The notes beneath the pieces were generated by a model. It made no database searches. It saw only the letters and a list, made by a program, of their open reading frames with translations, and was not told where the DNA came from. Source: Candidatus Desulfopertinax cowenii (lineage in GTDB: Bacteria > Bacillota > Desulfotomaculia > Desulfotomaculales > Desulforudaceae). Taken from it: a DNA stretch of 64,000 nucleotides. Where the stretch lies: the NCBI GenBank assembly GCA_001899445.1, contig MPOA01000001.1, forward strand, positions 1 to 64,000, read 5' to 3'. Both the position numbers and the translations under genes were made by a program. Positions 9,197 through 19,403 of the stretch are shown one piece after another. Every line of letters begins with the position of its first letter. Within the stretch, counting starts at the first letter, position 1.

Positions 9197-9437
9197 AGAT
9201 TCCGCTGAAAAAGCCAGTCTGTTGTGCTGAGGATTATCGGAGGTCACATTGGGAGCTTATTCAAAGAACGAGCGAAGCCGAGGAAAAGCGGCAACCGACT
9301 GTTTGAGACCGCGAAGCGGGCGAGCCTCTAACGCCGCCCGAGGCGAGCGAGTTCATTCCTTAGCGCGGACTCGAGTAGCCGGAGATAATACCTCAGCACA
9401 GCAAACGGTGTGGAAATAGACTTTTTCAGCAAAATCT
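9197..9437. mobile_element. MITE-like inverted-repeat element, copy 1
   Basis: This 241-base element fills the gap between mutS2 and the DUF89 gene and has no open frame. Its ends are 17-base inverted repeats with two mismatches (AGATTCCGCTGAAAAAG at 9197 and the complement of AGATTTTGCTGAAAAAG ending at 9437). Inside both ends the similarity continues as TGTGCTGAGG followed by ATTATC. ACC flanks both sides and could be a 3-base target duplication. The GC-rich middle has repeated GAGCGA/CGAGC words. A second, partial copy lies at 46767. No transposase is present. Confidence 0.7.
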
Positions 9438-9479
9438 ACCTATCATAAAACTGTACCCTAACGCCTCCCAAAATTGCGC

Positions 9480-11828
9480 TCAAAATTCCACCACGGTGAC
9501 CCCGAGTCCACCCTCGCCCCGTTCGCCCAACCGGAAGGAACGTATGCGCCGGTCTCCTTTTAGGTAATTGTGGACCGCGTTTCGGAGCGCCCCGGTGCCC
9601 AGCCCGTGAATCAGGTAGGCCCGGGGAATGCCGCTCAGCGAGGCGGCGTTGATGTACTTTTCCAACTCGGCCAGCGCCTCTTCCGCCCTTAAGCCCCGCA
9701 GGTCCAGTTCGGTTTTCACTTCCCGTGCTTTCTGGAACAGCACCTTTGTTTCCGCAGGCGGTTCCGCCGGGGCAGCCGTGGTCCGGCGCACTTCGGCCAG
9801 GGGCAGGGAAATCTTCACCGCACCCACCTGGACTCGCACTTCCCCGTCCCGGGCGGGGCCAAGCGTCACCCCCTGCTGCCCGTAACGCGGGATAAACACC
9901 GTCTCCCCGGCCTCAAGCGCCTCCGGCACCTCCAGCGGTCGTTCCGGAGAATGGTCCGCCGGAATGCTAGTCCCGAGCCGGTCCAGCCGGCGCCGGGCGT
10001 CCTGAATCGCCTGTTCGCGGGCCCGGTTGCTCTCGGCATTGATCCTTTCCCGAAGTTCTCGGATGATAACCTCGGCCTCGCGGCGCGCCCGCCGCACCAG
10101 TTCCTGCGCCTCCCGGGCCGCCCGCTCCCGGAGGGCTTTTTTCTTCTCTAGCAGGCTAGCCAGTTCCGAGTCGTAGCGGTCCTTGAGTGCGGCCGCTTCC
10201 CGCAGGGCCTCCTGGACCGCTTCCCGCAGGCGCTCGGCTTCCTGCTGGCTCTTCTCCAACTGCTCTAGGAGATCGGCAGTCCGCTGCTGGTCAGTGGTCA
10301 AAAACTCCCGGGCCCGGGAGATCAACCCAGGCGGCATCCCCAGCCGCGCGGCAATTTCGAAAGCGTAGCTCCGCCCCGGGCGCCCGGTGATCAGGCGAAA
10401 AGTCGGCTGCAGCGTGTCCAGGTCAAACTCGACGCTGGCATTCTCCACCCGCACCCGGCTGGTAGCGAACTCCTTGAGTTCCCCGTAGTGGGTGGTGGCC
10501 ACCACCCGGGCGTTACGCCGGTGCAGTTCTTCCAGAATGGCCTGCGCCAGCGCCGCCCCCTCGGTGGGATCGGTCCCGGTACCCAGTTCATCGATCAGCA
10601 CCAGGCTGTCCCGACCAACCCGCCTGACGATTTCCACCAGGTTGGCCATGTGCGCCGAAAAGGTACTCAGGGAGTTCTCAATACTCTGTTCATCGCCGAT
10701 ATCGGCGAACACCGCCCCGAACAGTCCGACCACACAGGCGGTCGCCGGTACGTGCAGGCCGGCCTGGGTCATCAGCACCAGAAGCCCCATGGTCTTCAGG
10801 GCCACCGTCTTGCCCCCGGTGTTCGGCCCGGTAAGCACCAAAAGATCGAAATCCCGCCCCAGGCGGCCGTCGATCGCCACCGCGTTCTCCCGGATCAGCG
10901 GATGGCGTGCCTGGCAAAACTCCAGGTACGCCCCCGGCTCCACCCGGGGCGGCACCGCCTCCAACTGCCGGCTGAAACGGGCCTTGGCCAGTACAAAATC
11001 CAGGTATCCCAGCACGTCCACGGCGCGCAGGAGGTCGGAGGCGACCGTGGCCACCCCGGACGACAACCCGGTCAGGATCTTCATTAGCTCCTGCTTCTCG
11101 GCGGCCTCCAGCCGCCGGATCTCGTTGTTTTTCTCCACCACGGCCAGCGGCTCCACGAAGAGCGTCGCCCCGCTGGCCGACTGGTCGTGCACCAGTCCCG
11201 GCACCTGGTTACGGTACTCAATTTTCACCGGCACCACGTACCGGCCCTCCCGAATGGTGATGATCGGTTCCTGCAGGTACTTTTGCTGGGCCGGGGAACG
11301 CACCAGTCGCTCCAATCGCTCCCGCACCTGCGTCCGGGCCGCCTGCAGGCGGCGGCGCAACTCGGCCAGCCGCGCGGAGGCGTCGTCGGCCACCTCACCC
11401 CCGGGCAGAATACACTTTTTGATCCGCGCCTCCAGTTTGGGGAAGACCGGCATCTCACCCGCCCGAGCGGCCAGCAGCGGGTAACGTTCCCGGCGGTCCG
11501 CCATGAACTTCTGCTGCACCCGGATCGCCGCCAGCGTCTGCCCGATCCGGAACAGCGTCTCCCCATCCAGGACCAGTCCCCGCTCCGTGCGGCGCACCGG
11601 TTCCCGGATATCGTGCCAACCGCTGAAGTCGACGTTCGGTTCCAGGCGGAGAAGGTTGCAGCCCTCCTCGGTTTCGGCCTGGTACCGGCGGACCAGGTTC
11701 AGGTCACTCACCGGCCTTAGGGCCAGCGCCCGTTCCCGGCCCAGGGCGGAGATGGTGTGGCGGGCCAATTGTTCCAGAATCTTGTCAAACTCTAGTCGAG
11801 CCAACACCTTCCCGCTCGCTACCATCAC
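9480..11828 (-). CDS. mutS2: MutS2 endonuclease/ATPase
   Basis: The 782-residue product has the MutS core and clamp, an ATPase domain with Walker A GPNTGGKT and the DELGTGTDP Walker B region, a long coiled coil (about 510-640), and a C-terminal Smr domain (ELDLRGLRAEEAL, then HGLGTGALR). MutS2 proteins lack the mismatch-recognition domain. Known ones suppress recombination or, in Bacillus, rescue collided ribosomes, with Smr as the nuclease part. The gene begins one base after the stop of the U32 gene, so translation is probably coupled. Confidence 0.95.
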   Translation of the reverse strand: MMVASGKVLARLEFDKILEQLARHTISALGRERALALRPVSDLNLVRRYQAETEEGCNLLRLEPNVDFSGWHDIREPVRRTERGLVLDGETLFRIGQTLAAIRVQQKFMADRRERYPLLAARAGEMPVFPKLEARIKKCILPGGEVADDASARLAELRRRLQAARTQVRERLERLVRSPAQQKYLQEPIITIREGRYVVPVKIEYRNQVPGLVHDQSASGATLFVEPLAVVEKNNEIRRLEAAEKQELMKILTGLSSGVATVASDLLRAVDVLGYLDFVLAKARFSRQLEAVPPRVEPGAYLEFCQARHPLIRENAVAIDGRLGRDFDLLVLTGPNTGGKTVALKTMGLLVLMTQAGLHVPATACVVGLFGAVFADIGDEQSIENSLSTFSAHMANLVEIVRRVGRDSLVLIDELGTGTDPTEGAALAQAILEELHRRNARVVATTHYGELKEFATSRVRVENASVEFDLDTLQPTFRLITGRPGRSYAFEIAARLGMPPGLISRAREFLTTDQQRTADLLEQLEKSQQEAERLREAVQEALREAAALKDRYDSELASLLEKKKALRERAAREAQELVRRARREAEVIIRELRERINAESNRAREQAIQDARRRLDRLGTSIPADHSPERPLEVPEALEAGETVFIPRYGQQGVTLGPARDGEVRVQVGAVKISLPLAEVRRTTAAPAEPPAETKVLFQKAREVKTELDLRGLRAEEALAELEKYINAASLSGIPRAYLIHGLGTGALRNAVHNYLKGDRRIRSFRLGERGEGGLGVTVVEF

Positions 11829-14345
11829 TCACAGCACCCCGCGAAAGTAATGTCCGGAAGTCAAGCCCTGCGGACTGAAGTCCCGCAGGCGTTCCTTATA
11901 TCTGGGCGGCACCCGCCAGTCCGGGCCCCGGCTCAGGCAACGGTCGATAACCTCGCGGTAAATCTCCACCACGCCGCGCAGGTAGGCGGCGTCCCGCAGC
12001 CGCCCCTCCACCCGGAACGCGGCAACCCCGCACCGGATCAGCGCTGGCACCTGCTCGACGGCGCACAGGTCCTTGGCGTTGAAAACGTGCATTCGGCAGG
12101 CGGAGTCCACGCCCACCGGGAACCGCAGGCCCAGCCGGTCCCGGAGGGCAAACCGGCCCGTCCGGCAACGAACGGTACACCGGTCCCCATCTTCTGGATC
12201 TAGGAGACTGCCCACCACACAGTACTCCGAAACCATGACCGGCAGGGCACCGTGCACCAGCACCTCCACCGGCACCGGGGCGTTTGCCGCCAGTTCGCGC
12301 ACCTGCTCCAGAGTCAGCTCCAGGGACAGGGTGACCCGGGTGGCTCCCAGTTCGGCCAGCAAGGACAGGGTCAGACGGTTAAAGATGTTTAACGGAAAAT
12401 CAGCCACCAGTTCCGGCCGCCCGCCGGCCATCAGGAACACTCCCGGGTTACCGGCCAGTACGCCGGATATGAACCGATCGGACTCTGCCAGCAGTTGATC
12501 CCAACGGACAAGATCCCGGTCGTGCAGGATCCGGGGCAGCCACAGCACCAGGGAAGCCCCACCCCGCCGGCAGACGTCCCCGGCCTCCACAAGTTGTTCA
12601 AACCCGATGGTCCTCGCCGCGCCCAGGCCCTCCCCCGGAAAGTATACCACATCGGCTCCGGCCTCCACGGCGGCCGTCACCCCGGCCAAATTCCCGACCG
12701 CCACGGTCAGCCGGGGTCGCTCTGGCCGTGAGAAGATCCGTACCGGCCGCTTTTGCAGATAGCCCCGCAACCGGCGTTCAAAGTCACTCGCCTCAAGCGC
12801 TGGCGGGCGGCGGGCCGTGATCTTCACGGCTTCCAACCTTTCCAGCGCGCGGCGCCGGACCTCGTTCAGTTCCCGCAAGGGTAGCATCACTTCGCCCTCA
12901 ATCCGGCAGTCGAGTTTCCCCAGGCCAAAAGGCGTATTCCCTAGCCGGCCGAGCTGGGCCTTCAGGGTATCCGCGGTTAGGGGACGCCGTTCGGCCCGGA
13001 CGGCGGGGACCGCGCTTTCCGCCGTGACCGAGAACCCCCCCGGATCGGTGACCTCCAGTTTCAGGGGTACTCCCTCCCGTACCGATACTTTGAAGGTCAG
13101 GGGGATATTCTTCTGTTCCCGGGGCGAGGTAAAAGTTTCCCGCGCCCGGCGTTCCAGCGCGGCGTCCTCCGTTTTGAATACCCGGTCTCCGGGCCGCACC
13201 CGCCCCGCGAGCGGCAGGGTGACCGCCGCCCCGGGCGGCGCGGCTTTTGCCGGCCGACCGTCCACCCACATCTCCCGCACCACCGTCGCCACGCGCCCAC
13301 CGACCGAAGCCCAAACCTCTATGGTATCACCGGTGTTCAGCGGCGCGTCCAGCACAATTTCGGCTTCCCGGCGTTTCGGCAGGTAACGCCGGATCCGGCC
13401 GAGGGCCAAGCCCCGGTTGTTGGGTCGGCTGTACGCCATCAGCGCCCACCCGGACCGCCCGAAATAATAGCCGGTCGTGTAGCCCCGGTTGAACACCTGA
13501 GCCAACTCCCGCTCTTCCTCTTCGGTCACCGCAAAATTTCCGGCTGCCAAGCGGTCCAACAGCCGTCGGTAAATGCGTACCACGGTGGCCACGTATTCGG
13601 GCCGCCGCATCCGCCCTTCGATCTTCAGGGCGTCCACCCCGGCCCGGACCAATTCCGGCAGGTGCGCACTCAGGTTCAGGTCCCGGGGTCTGAGGAGGTA
13701 GGGACCTGGCGCACCGGGGATCGGTGTTCCGTCCCGGTAAAAGGTGTAGGGCAGGCTGCAGGGCTGGGCGCAGCGTCCGCGGTTGCCGCTTCGTCCCCCG
13801 ACCAGGCTGGACATCAGGCACTGTCCGGAGTAGCTGACGCAGAGCGCCCCGTGCACGAACACCTCCACCTCCAGGCCACCGTGTTTCCGGAGATGGACGA
13901 TTTCCTTCAGAGACAGTTCGCGCGCCAGCACCACGCGCCGCACGCCCAGTTTCTTGAACAGTTCTAGGGTGGGTAGGTTGTGTGCCGTGGTCTGGGTGCT
14001 GGCGTGCACCTCCAGTCCCGGCACCAGGTCCCGGATCAGCCGCACGAGCCCCAGATCCTGGACAATCACCGCGTCCACCCCGACATTGTAGAGGACACGG
14101 AGCAACCGCGCGGCCGTCTCCAGTTCCCGGTCCGCCACCAGGACATTGGCCGTAACGTATACCTTGACGTCCCGGACGTGGGCGTAGTCCACCGCCCGGG
14201 CGAGTACCCGCGGCTCAAAATTCGCCGCCGACTGGCGAGCGTTAAACGCGGTCGCCCCCAGGTAAACGGCGTCGGCCCCGTTCTGTACGGCCGCCACCAG
14301 CGACTGCCAATCGCCGGCCGGGGCCAGCAGCTCTGGGCCGGGCAT
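11829..14345 (-). CDS. U32 family protein with DUF3656 (RlhA/YhbU-like)
   Basis: The 838-residue product begins with the U32 barrel signature ELLAPAGDWQSLVAAVQNGADAVYLG. It continues through VFVHGALCVSYSGQCLMSS and the RGRCAQPC cysteine cluster, then a DUF3656-type insert (about 380-480), and then a second, degenerate U32-like half ending with VHGALPVMVSEYC and CRTGRFALRD. Family members such as E. coli RlhA hydroxylate 23S rRNA with prephenate as oxygen donor route, and the cysteines probably bind an Fe-S cluster. It overlaps the mutS2 start region and is 24 bases downstream of the NIF3-like gene, in the same operon. Confidence 0.88.
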   Translation of the reverse strand: MPGPELLAPAGDWQSLVAAVQNGADAVYLGATAFNARQSAANFEPRVLARAVDYAHVRDVKVYVTANVLVADRELETAARLLRVLYNVGVDAVIVQDLGLVRLIRDLVPGLEVHASTQTTAHNLPTLELFKKLGVRRVVLARELSLKEIVHLRKHGGLEVEVFVHGALCVSYSGQCLMSSLVGGRSGNRGRCAQPCSLPYTFYRDGTPIPGAPGPYLLRPRDLNLSAHLPELVRAGVDALKIEGRMRRPEYVATVVRIYRRLLDRLAAGNFAVTEEEERELAQVFNRGYTTGYYFGRSGWALMAYSRPNNRGLALGRIRRYLPKRREAEIVLDAPLNTGDTIEVWASVGGRVATVVREMWVDGRPAKAAPPGAAVTLPLAGRVRPGDRVFKTEDAALERRARETFTSPREQKNIPLTFKVSVREGVPLKLEVTDPGGFSVTAESAVPAVRAERRPLTADTLKAQLGRLGNTPFGLGKLDCRIEGEVMLPLRELNEVRRRALERLEAVKITARRPPALEASDFERRLRGYLQKRPVRIFSRPERPRLTVAVGNLAGVTAAVEAGADVVYFPGEGLGAARTIGFEQLVEAGDVCRRGGASLVLWLPRILHDRDLVRWDQLLAESDRFISGVLAGNPGVFLMAGGRPELVADFPLNIFNRLTLSLLAELGATRVTLSLELTLEQVRELAANAPVPVEVLVHGALPVMVSEYCVVGSLLDPEDGDRCTVRCRTGRFALRDRLGLRFPVGVDSACRMHVFNAKDLCAVEQVPALIRCGVAAFRVEGRLRDAAYLRGVVEIYREVIDRCLSRGPDWRVPPRYKERLRDFSPQGLTSGHYFRGVL

Positions 14346-14369
14346 CTTCCAACCCCCGTAAAACCAGGA

Positions 14370-15329
14370 TTACTGCGCAGTACGGTCCACCCGCAGCAGG
14401 CCGGCGCAGGGTTCGATCTCTATTCCCCGCCGGGCCAGTTCGTCCAGGAAGAGGTTCAAGCCCAGCGAGTCGCTGGCCATGTGGCCGGCCACGATCACGT
14501 GAATATGATTCTTTTCGGCTTCCTTGCGGTGTTTCTCGCCGATGTGCATGACCACGAGGGTGCCTACTCCGGTCGCCGCCAGCTTGGCATAGGCGTCCTC
14601 GGAACCGCCGGTGCCCCCAGTCATGTCCACCACAGTTTTGCCAGCCCGCCGTTCGGGACTGCCGACCACGATGGTGGGCCCGGCATTCAGGCGCACCGCC
14701 TGCTTGTATTCGGGCACCTCCTTGAGCAGCTTCACCACGTCCTTCAGGGTCTCGGGCTGCCGCTCGTCCATCAGCTTCTGCAAGAAGTGGTTCACCAGGT
14801 TATCGCAGGTGGTGTGCAGGCACATCAACGGAATGTCCAGGATCCGAGCCACGTCCACCGTCCGGTTGTGGTTGATCGGCATGATGGTCCGTTTGACCTC
14901 ACCGATGCGGATGGCCATGATCCCCTCGGCGATGTTAATCGGCACCCCCAAACGGGCCAGGGTGTCCTCCTGGAGATGCATGACTTCGTGCAGCGCCGCC
15001 AGGGCCTTGCCTTCTGGGTGGTGGGAAATGGCCAGGTCGATCTTCCGGCCGCGTTCGCCCAGGCGATCCGCCAACAGCATCTCCCCGACCTCAATGTCCA
15101 CCCCAGCCAGCACCCGGTGCACCTCCTTTTCCGGGTCGCCGTAAAGGATCCGGCTGTCGGCATAGGGGTTCTTCAGTTTCTCGCTATCGAACTCTTCCTT
15201 TTCATCCTCCTTGAGGTCGTTGAAACGCTCCTTCTCTCGGGCCAGAAGTTTCTCCACCGCCTCCCGGCCCCGGGGATCGCGCTCCATACCCATCCGCACC
15301 GCAAGTTCGTATATTTCGCCGATCTTCAC
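14370..15329 (-). CDS. NIF3-like metal-binding protein
   Basis: The 319-residue product contains the NIF3 metal-ligand motifs SHHPEG in the first half and GHMASDSLG in the second, with glycine-rich DMTGGTGGSEDAY between. Related proteins form ring hexamers with a two-metal centre. They are variously described as GTP cyclohydrolase-like or NIF3 proteins, but their substrate is not established. The first 60 residues are highly charged (KEDEKEEFDSEKLKNP) and look like a clade-specific extension. It stands between the terminator after zapA and the U32 gene. Confidence 0.82.
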   Translation of the reverse strand: MKIGEIYELAVRMGMERDPRGREAVEKLLAREKERFNDLKEDEKEEFDSEKLKNPYADSRILYGDPEKEVHRVLAGVDIEVGEMLLADRLGERGRKIDLAISHHPEGKALAALHEVMHLQEDTLARLGVPINIAEGIMAIRIGEVKRTIMPINHNRTVDVARILDIPLMCLHTTCDNLVNHFLQKLMDERQPETLKDVVKLLKEVPEYKQAVRLNAGPTIVVGSPERRAGKTVVDMTGGTGGSEDAYAKLAATGVGTLVVMHIGEKHRKEAEKNHIHVIVAGHMASDSLGLNLFLDELARRGIEIEPCAGLLRVDRTAQ

Positions 15330-15452
15330 GTTTTACCCTCCTCAAAAATAATGGTTTGTCTTAGTTTACTATTTTGCCTGCGACCGGTGCTTCGCATGGA
15401 GAAACACCCTTAGTTTACCCCAATGGAGTCGGGTTTCAAATTGATAAGGAAG

Positions 15453-15475
15453 AAAAAAAGGGGCTCCCGACCCCT
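15453..15475 (-). terminator. Intrinsic terminator after zapA
   Basis: On the minus strand AGGGG and CCCCT form a stem around TCGGGAG, followed by a run of seven U (15453-15459). It closes the pheS-pheT-zapA unit. Confidence 0.75.
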
Positions 15476-15512
15476 TGAGCTGCCCTGTTTTCTACTTAAA
15501 TTACTTATTAAA

Positions 15513-15773
15513 TTACTTAACTTTCTCGCTCTCGATCATCTTTACCAGGCCGTCGTAGCTTTCCTGCAACCGGTTCAGTTCGTCCGCGAGGTTGACGGCC
15601 ACCAGGATGGCCGCCTTGGTCATCGGGATTCGGGAGTGACGGTTTATGATGTCCCGCACCCTGCGGTCTACTTCTTCGGCGATCTGGCGGATGTAATCCG
15701 GGGACATTTCACCCTTTAGAACGTACCGTTCTCCGAGAATCTCGACCGCAACCCGGTTGGTTTCCCCCATCAC
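15513..15773 (-). CDS. zapA: Cell division protein ZapA
   Basis: The 86-residue product matches the low-GC Gram-positive ZapA family: a beta-hairpin start (RVAVEILGERYVLKG), then YIRQIAEEVDRRVRDI, AAILVAVNLADELNRLQ and a C-terminal coiled coil. ZapA bundles FtsZ filaments at the division site. It follows pheT by 85 bases, a conserved arrangement in Firmicutes, and ends at its own terminator. The start is one of two adjacent ATG codons. Confidence 0.9.
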   Translation of the reverse strand: MMGETNRVAVEILGERYVLKGEMSPDYIRQIAEEVDRRVRDIINRHSRIPMTKAAILVAVNLADELNRLQESYDGLVKMIESEKVK

Positions 15774-15858
15774 GTCGCCTCCCGTCTATGTACTGAATAG
15801 GCTTCTGTCTCTACCGTCAGGCCACATGGCACCGGGGAACACCGTCTAGCCAACCGGT

Positions 15859-18270
15859 TCAGGCCCGAAGTTCGGCGCCGAAAGTCTGTTCCAGAGCCCG
15901 GATAACTTCTTCCAGGTGTTGACCGACCTCTTCATCGGTCAAGGTACGGTCCTCGGCCCGGAAGCTTAGCGAGAAACCGAGACTGCGGCACCCCTCCCGG
16001 ATCTGGCGTCCCTCGTAAACGTCAAACAGGCGCAGTTCACGTAGGAGTTCGCCCGCGGCCTTTCGGATCACGGCGGTGACTTCTTCCACCGGGAAGTCCT
16101 TTCGGATCACGAAGGCCAGGTCCCGCTCCACGCTAGGGAAACGCGGCAGCGGGGTAAACCGGGTGATTTGCTTCTCCATTGACACCAGGCGCTCCATATC
16201 GATTTCGGCCGCCACCACTCCGCGGGGCAGATCGTACGCCTCCAGGACCTCCGGATGGACCTCGCCCAAGATCCCCAGGACGGTCTCCCCGGCCAGTACG
16301 CGCGCCGTCCGGCCCGGGTGAAAAGCCGGTTCGTCACCTTCGGGAACGAAGGTCAGCGGCCCGAGCCCGGTTCTGCACGCGGCCACCTCCAGCACTCCTT
16401 TCAGGTAGAAGAAATCCAGGGGCTCGTCCTTGTGCCGCCAGCCCGCTGAGGTTCGGCCCATCAGGGCGAGGGCCAGGGTCAGGCGCTCCTCGGGGAGAGC
16501 TGAGTCTTCCCGAGAAAGGTAAATCCGCCCGATCTCAAACAATGCGGCGCTGGTAGTGCGCCGCTGGTAGTTGCGGGCCAGCACCTCCAGGAGACAGGGG
16601 TAAAGCAACGTGCGCATCACCGCCTGGTCTTCGCTGAGCGGGTTTCTGAGCCTCACCGTTCGCCGCCGCCCGGAATCCTCCGGAAGCCGGAGACGGTCAA
16701 ACACCTTGGGGTTCGTGAAAGTGTAGGTGATAACTTCGGTAAGCCCACAGGCGGTTAATATCCTCTTAAGGTTGGCCTCGAGCGTTTGCGCGGGCGTTCG
16801 CACCCCCGCCGTGGTCACCCCGAAAGGAAGGGTCTGCGGTACCCGGTCGTAACCGTAGATCCGGGCCACCTCCTCGATCAGGTCGATCTCCCGCGCCACG
16901 TCAAAACGGTGAGACGGCACGCTGGCCAGAAACCGGTCCTCGGCCTCTCGGGGTTCGAATCCCAGCCTTTCCAGGATGCCCTGGATTTCCTGCCGCGGCA
17001 CTGGCAGCCCCAAGATCTGTTCGACGCGCTCCGGCCGCAGGACGATCGTCTTGGGCGTATACGGCTCCGGGTACGCGTCGACGGCCCCGGTCGCAACCCG
17101 ACCGGCACCAATCTCGTGCATCAGCTCCGCCGCCCGGTCGGCCGCCCGCAGGCAGCCCTCGGGGTCGACCCCCTTTTCGAACCGGGTCGAGGCCTCGGAC
17201 CGCAGGCCCAACGCCTTGGAGGTCCGCCGGATGCTGACCGGATTAAAGTACGCCGATTCCAGCAGGACCCGCCTCGTTCCCGCGGTAACCTCGGAATCCA
17301 GGCCGCCCATCACCCCGGCGATGCCGATCACTCGCCCGGGATCGGTAATCAGCAGCATCTCGGGGGTCAGCCGCCGCTCCTGCCCGTCCAGCGTGACCAG
17401 CGTCTCGCCCGGACGGGCGTTCCGAACGATGACGTGCCCGTCCTGCACGGTGTTGTAGTCGAAGGCGTGCTGGGGCTGTCCCCATTCCAACATCACGTAG
17501 TTGGTGATATCGACGATATTGTTGATCGGCCGCATTCCGGCCGCAAAAAGCCGGCGTTGCAGCCAAAGCGGCGAGGGTCCCACCCTGACGTCCTCGATCA
17601 GCCGGGCCACGTACCGCCCGCACAAGCCGGGGTCCTCGATGTCCACCCGAACCAGTTCGGCGGCGTTAGTCGCCGACTCGGGGAATACCGGCTCCGGCAT
17701 CTTGAGGGGCAGGTTCAGGATGGCGGCCACCTCCCGGGCTACACCCCGGATCGACAGGCAGTCACCGCGGTTGGGTGTCAGGTCGAGTTCGAGGATCTGG
17801 TCGTCCAACCCCAGGATGGGACCGGCATCGACCCCTACGGGGGTACCCGGCGGCAGAATCAGAATCCCCTCGTGGTCCTCGCCCACGCCCAGTTCATCGG
17901 CGGCACACAGCATACCCCAGGACTCCACCCCGCGGAATTTGGCCCGCCTGATCACCAGACCCCCAGCCAGGGTCGCCCCCACCGGGGCCACCGGCACGAT
18001 GTCGCCCGCCTGGAAATTCGTCGCACCCGTAACGATTTGCAGTTCTTCGGTTCCGGTATTCACCCTGGTGATCACCAGCCGGTCGGCGTTCGGATGCGGC
18101 CGGACCTCGACGATCTTGCCGGTCACCACGCCCGAAACGTCCTTACCCGGTTCATCCACCCGGTCCACGGCCACCCCGGCCAGCGTCAGCCGCTCGGCCA
18201 GTTCCCCGGCCGGGATTCGGATATCTACAAATTCCTTGAGCCAGTTTAAAGAAACCCGCACCCGGGTCAA
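15859..18270 (-). CDS. pheT: Phenylalanyl-tRNA synthetase beta subunit
   Basis: The 803-residue product carries the full PheT domain order: an N-terminal tRNA-binding OB fold (about 40-150), the B3/B4 editing domain (about 210-390), B5 (about 400-480), a catalytic-like core, and a C-terminal anticodon-binding ferredoxin-like domain (from about 710, FTPLPRFPSVERDLAFV). It pairs with PheS as an alpha2-beta2 enzyme. The OB fold shows ETLTLAGVAVDRVDEPG-type start features. The gap to pheS is 27 bases, so the two are co-transcribed. Confidence 0.96.
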   Translation of the reverse strand: MTRVRVSLNWLKEFVDIRIPAGELAERLTLAGVAVDRVDEPGKDVSGVVTGKIVEVRPHPNADRLVITRVNTGTEELQIVTGATNFQAGDIVPVAPVGATLAGGLVIRRAKFRGVESWGMLCAADELGVGEDHEGILILPPGTPVGVDAGPILGLDDQILELDLTPNRGDCLSIRGVAREVAAILNLPLKMPEPVFPESATNAAELVRVDIEDPGLCGRYVARLIEDVRVGPSPLWLQRRLFAAGMRPINNIVDITNYVMLEWGQPQHAFDYNTVQDGHVIVRNARPGETLVTLDGQERRLTPEMLLITDPGRVIGIAGVMGGLDSEVTAGTRRVLLESAYFNPVSIRRTSKALGLRSEASTRFEKGVDPEGCLRAADRAAELMHEIGAGRVATGAVDAYPEPYTPKTIVLRPERVEQILGLPVPRQEIQGILERLGFEPREAEDRFLASVPSHRFDVAREIDLIEEVARIYGYDRVPQTLPFGVTTAGVRTPAQTLEANLKRILTACGLTEVITYTFTNPKVFDRLRLPEDSGRRRTVRLRNPLSEDQAVMRTLLYPCLLEVLARNYQRRTTSAALFEIGRIYLSREDSALPEERLTLALALMGRTSAGWRHKDEPLDFFYLKGVLEVAACRTGLGPLTFVPEGDEPAFHPGRTARVLAGETVLGILGEVHPEVLEAYDLPRGVVAAEIDMERLVSMEKQITRFTPLPRFPSVERDLAFVIRKDFPVEEVTAVIRKAAGELLRELRLFDVYEGRQIREGCRSLGFSLSFRAEDRTLTDEEVGQHLEEVIRALEQTFGAELRA

Positions 18271-18297
18271 GCCTCCCTTGCCGTAATCGAACTGAAA

Positions 18298-19320
18298 CTA
18301 GAACTGGTTCAAAAACCGCAGGTCGTTGTCAAAGAAAAGCCGGATATTGTCCACGCCGTACTTCAGCATCGCGATCCGCTCGATCCCCATGCCAAAGGCG
18401 AAGCCGCTGAACTTCTCGGAGTCGTAGCCCGACACCTCCAGCACCCGCGGGTGGATCATCCCCGCGCCCAGGATCTCGAGCCAGCCGGTATGTGAACAGA
18501 CTCGGCAACCACGGCCGCCGCAGATCACGCACGAGATGTCCACCTCGGCACTGGGTTCCGTAAACGGGAAAAAGCTCGGCCGAAACCGCATCCTGGTCTG
18601 GTCCCCGTACATCTGCCGGACAAAGGAGTCCAGCACCCCCTTCAGGTCGCCGAAGGCGATGTGCGTATCGACCGCAAACCCCTCCACCTGGTTAAACATC
18701 GGGGAGTGCGTGGCGTCGTCGTCTTCCCGGTACACTTTGCCCGGAGCGATGATCTTCACCGGTACGTTGGGCGCCGTCTTCTCAAAGGTCCGCACCTGCA
18801 CCGGTGAAGTGTGGGTACGCAAGAGCACTTCGTCACTGATGAAAAAGGTGTCCTGCATGTCGCGTGCCGGATGATCTTTCGGGAAGTTCAGCGCCTCGAA
18901 GTTGTAGTAGTCCAGCTCAATCTCGGGCCCCTCCACGATCTGAAACCCAAGCCCGAGGAAGATATCCTCGATTTCGGCGCGCACCGTGGTAAGAGGATGC
19001 AGGGACCCCAGAAAGGGGCAGGTTCCCGGCAGGGTGACGTCGATCCGCTCAGTCGCCAGTTTTTGGGCCTTTTCCCTCTCCTTCAACTTGGTCGCCCTGA
19101 CCACCAGTTCATTCTCCAAGCGCAGCTTGATCTCGTTCGCCAGCTTGCCCACCAGGGGGCGCTCGGCCGGTGGCAGCGCACCCATCCCCCGCAACACCTG
19201 GGTTAAAATGCCTTTTTTGCCTAAATACTTGATGCGGAGTTCTTCCACGGCCTCGACGGTTTCCGCCCCCTCGACGGCCTTTTCTGCCTCTTCGGCAATC
19301 TGTAAAAGCTTCTCGCGCAT
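18298..19320 (-). CDS. pheS: Phenylalanyl-tRNA synthetase alpha subunit
   Basis: This is the catalytic class II subunit, 340 residues. An N-terminal coiled coil (1-90) for tRNA contact precedes the aminoacylation core. Motif 2 lies around [14 protein letters not shown] and motif 3 is [13 protein letters not shown]. The segment [15 protein letters not shown] and the [12 protein letters not shown] cysteine pairs are typical of long PheS forms. The ATG is preceded by GGAGG (complement of 19325-19330). Upstream there is no T-box; instead a short Phe-containing reading frame and a terminator-like stem occupy the leader. Confidence 0.96.
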   Translation of the reverse strand: MREKLLQIAEEAEKAVEGAETVEAVEELRIKYLGKKGILTQVLRGMGALPPAERPLVGKLANEIKLRLENELVVRATKLKEREKAQKLATERIDVTLPGTCPFLGSLHPLTTVRAEIEDIFLGLGFQIVEGPEIELDYYNFEALNFPKDHPARDMQDTFFISDEVLLRTHTSPVQVRTFEKTAPNVPVKIIAPGKVYREDDDATHSPMFNQVEGFAVDTHIAFGDLKGVLDSFVRQMYGDQTRMRFRPSFFPFTEPSAEVDISCVICGGRGCRVCSHTGWLEILGAGMIHPRVLEVSGYDSEKFSGFAFGMGIERIAMLKYGVDNIRLFFDNDLRFLNQF

Positions 19321-19403
19321 CCTTCGCCTCCAATCTCCCTTTGTGTGCTTCTTTCTAGTTTAACCCTGAAAATTCCTTTCGGATTCAGGCCGGAAAATAA
19401 AAA

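Noticed and set aside
13980-18249. Long plus-strand reading frames (477 and 487 codons) antisense to the U32/NIF3 and pheT genes
   Set aside because: They lie opposite genes with clear family motifs, have proline/histidine/glutamine/arginine-rich translations typical of GC-rich antisense frames, and lack ribosome sites.
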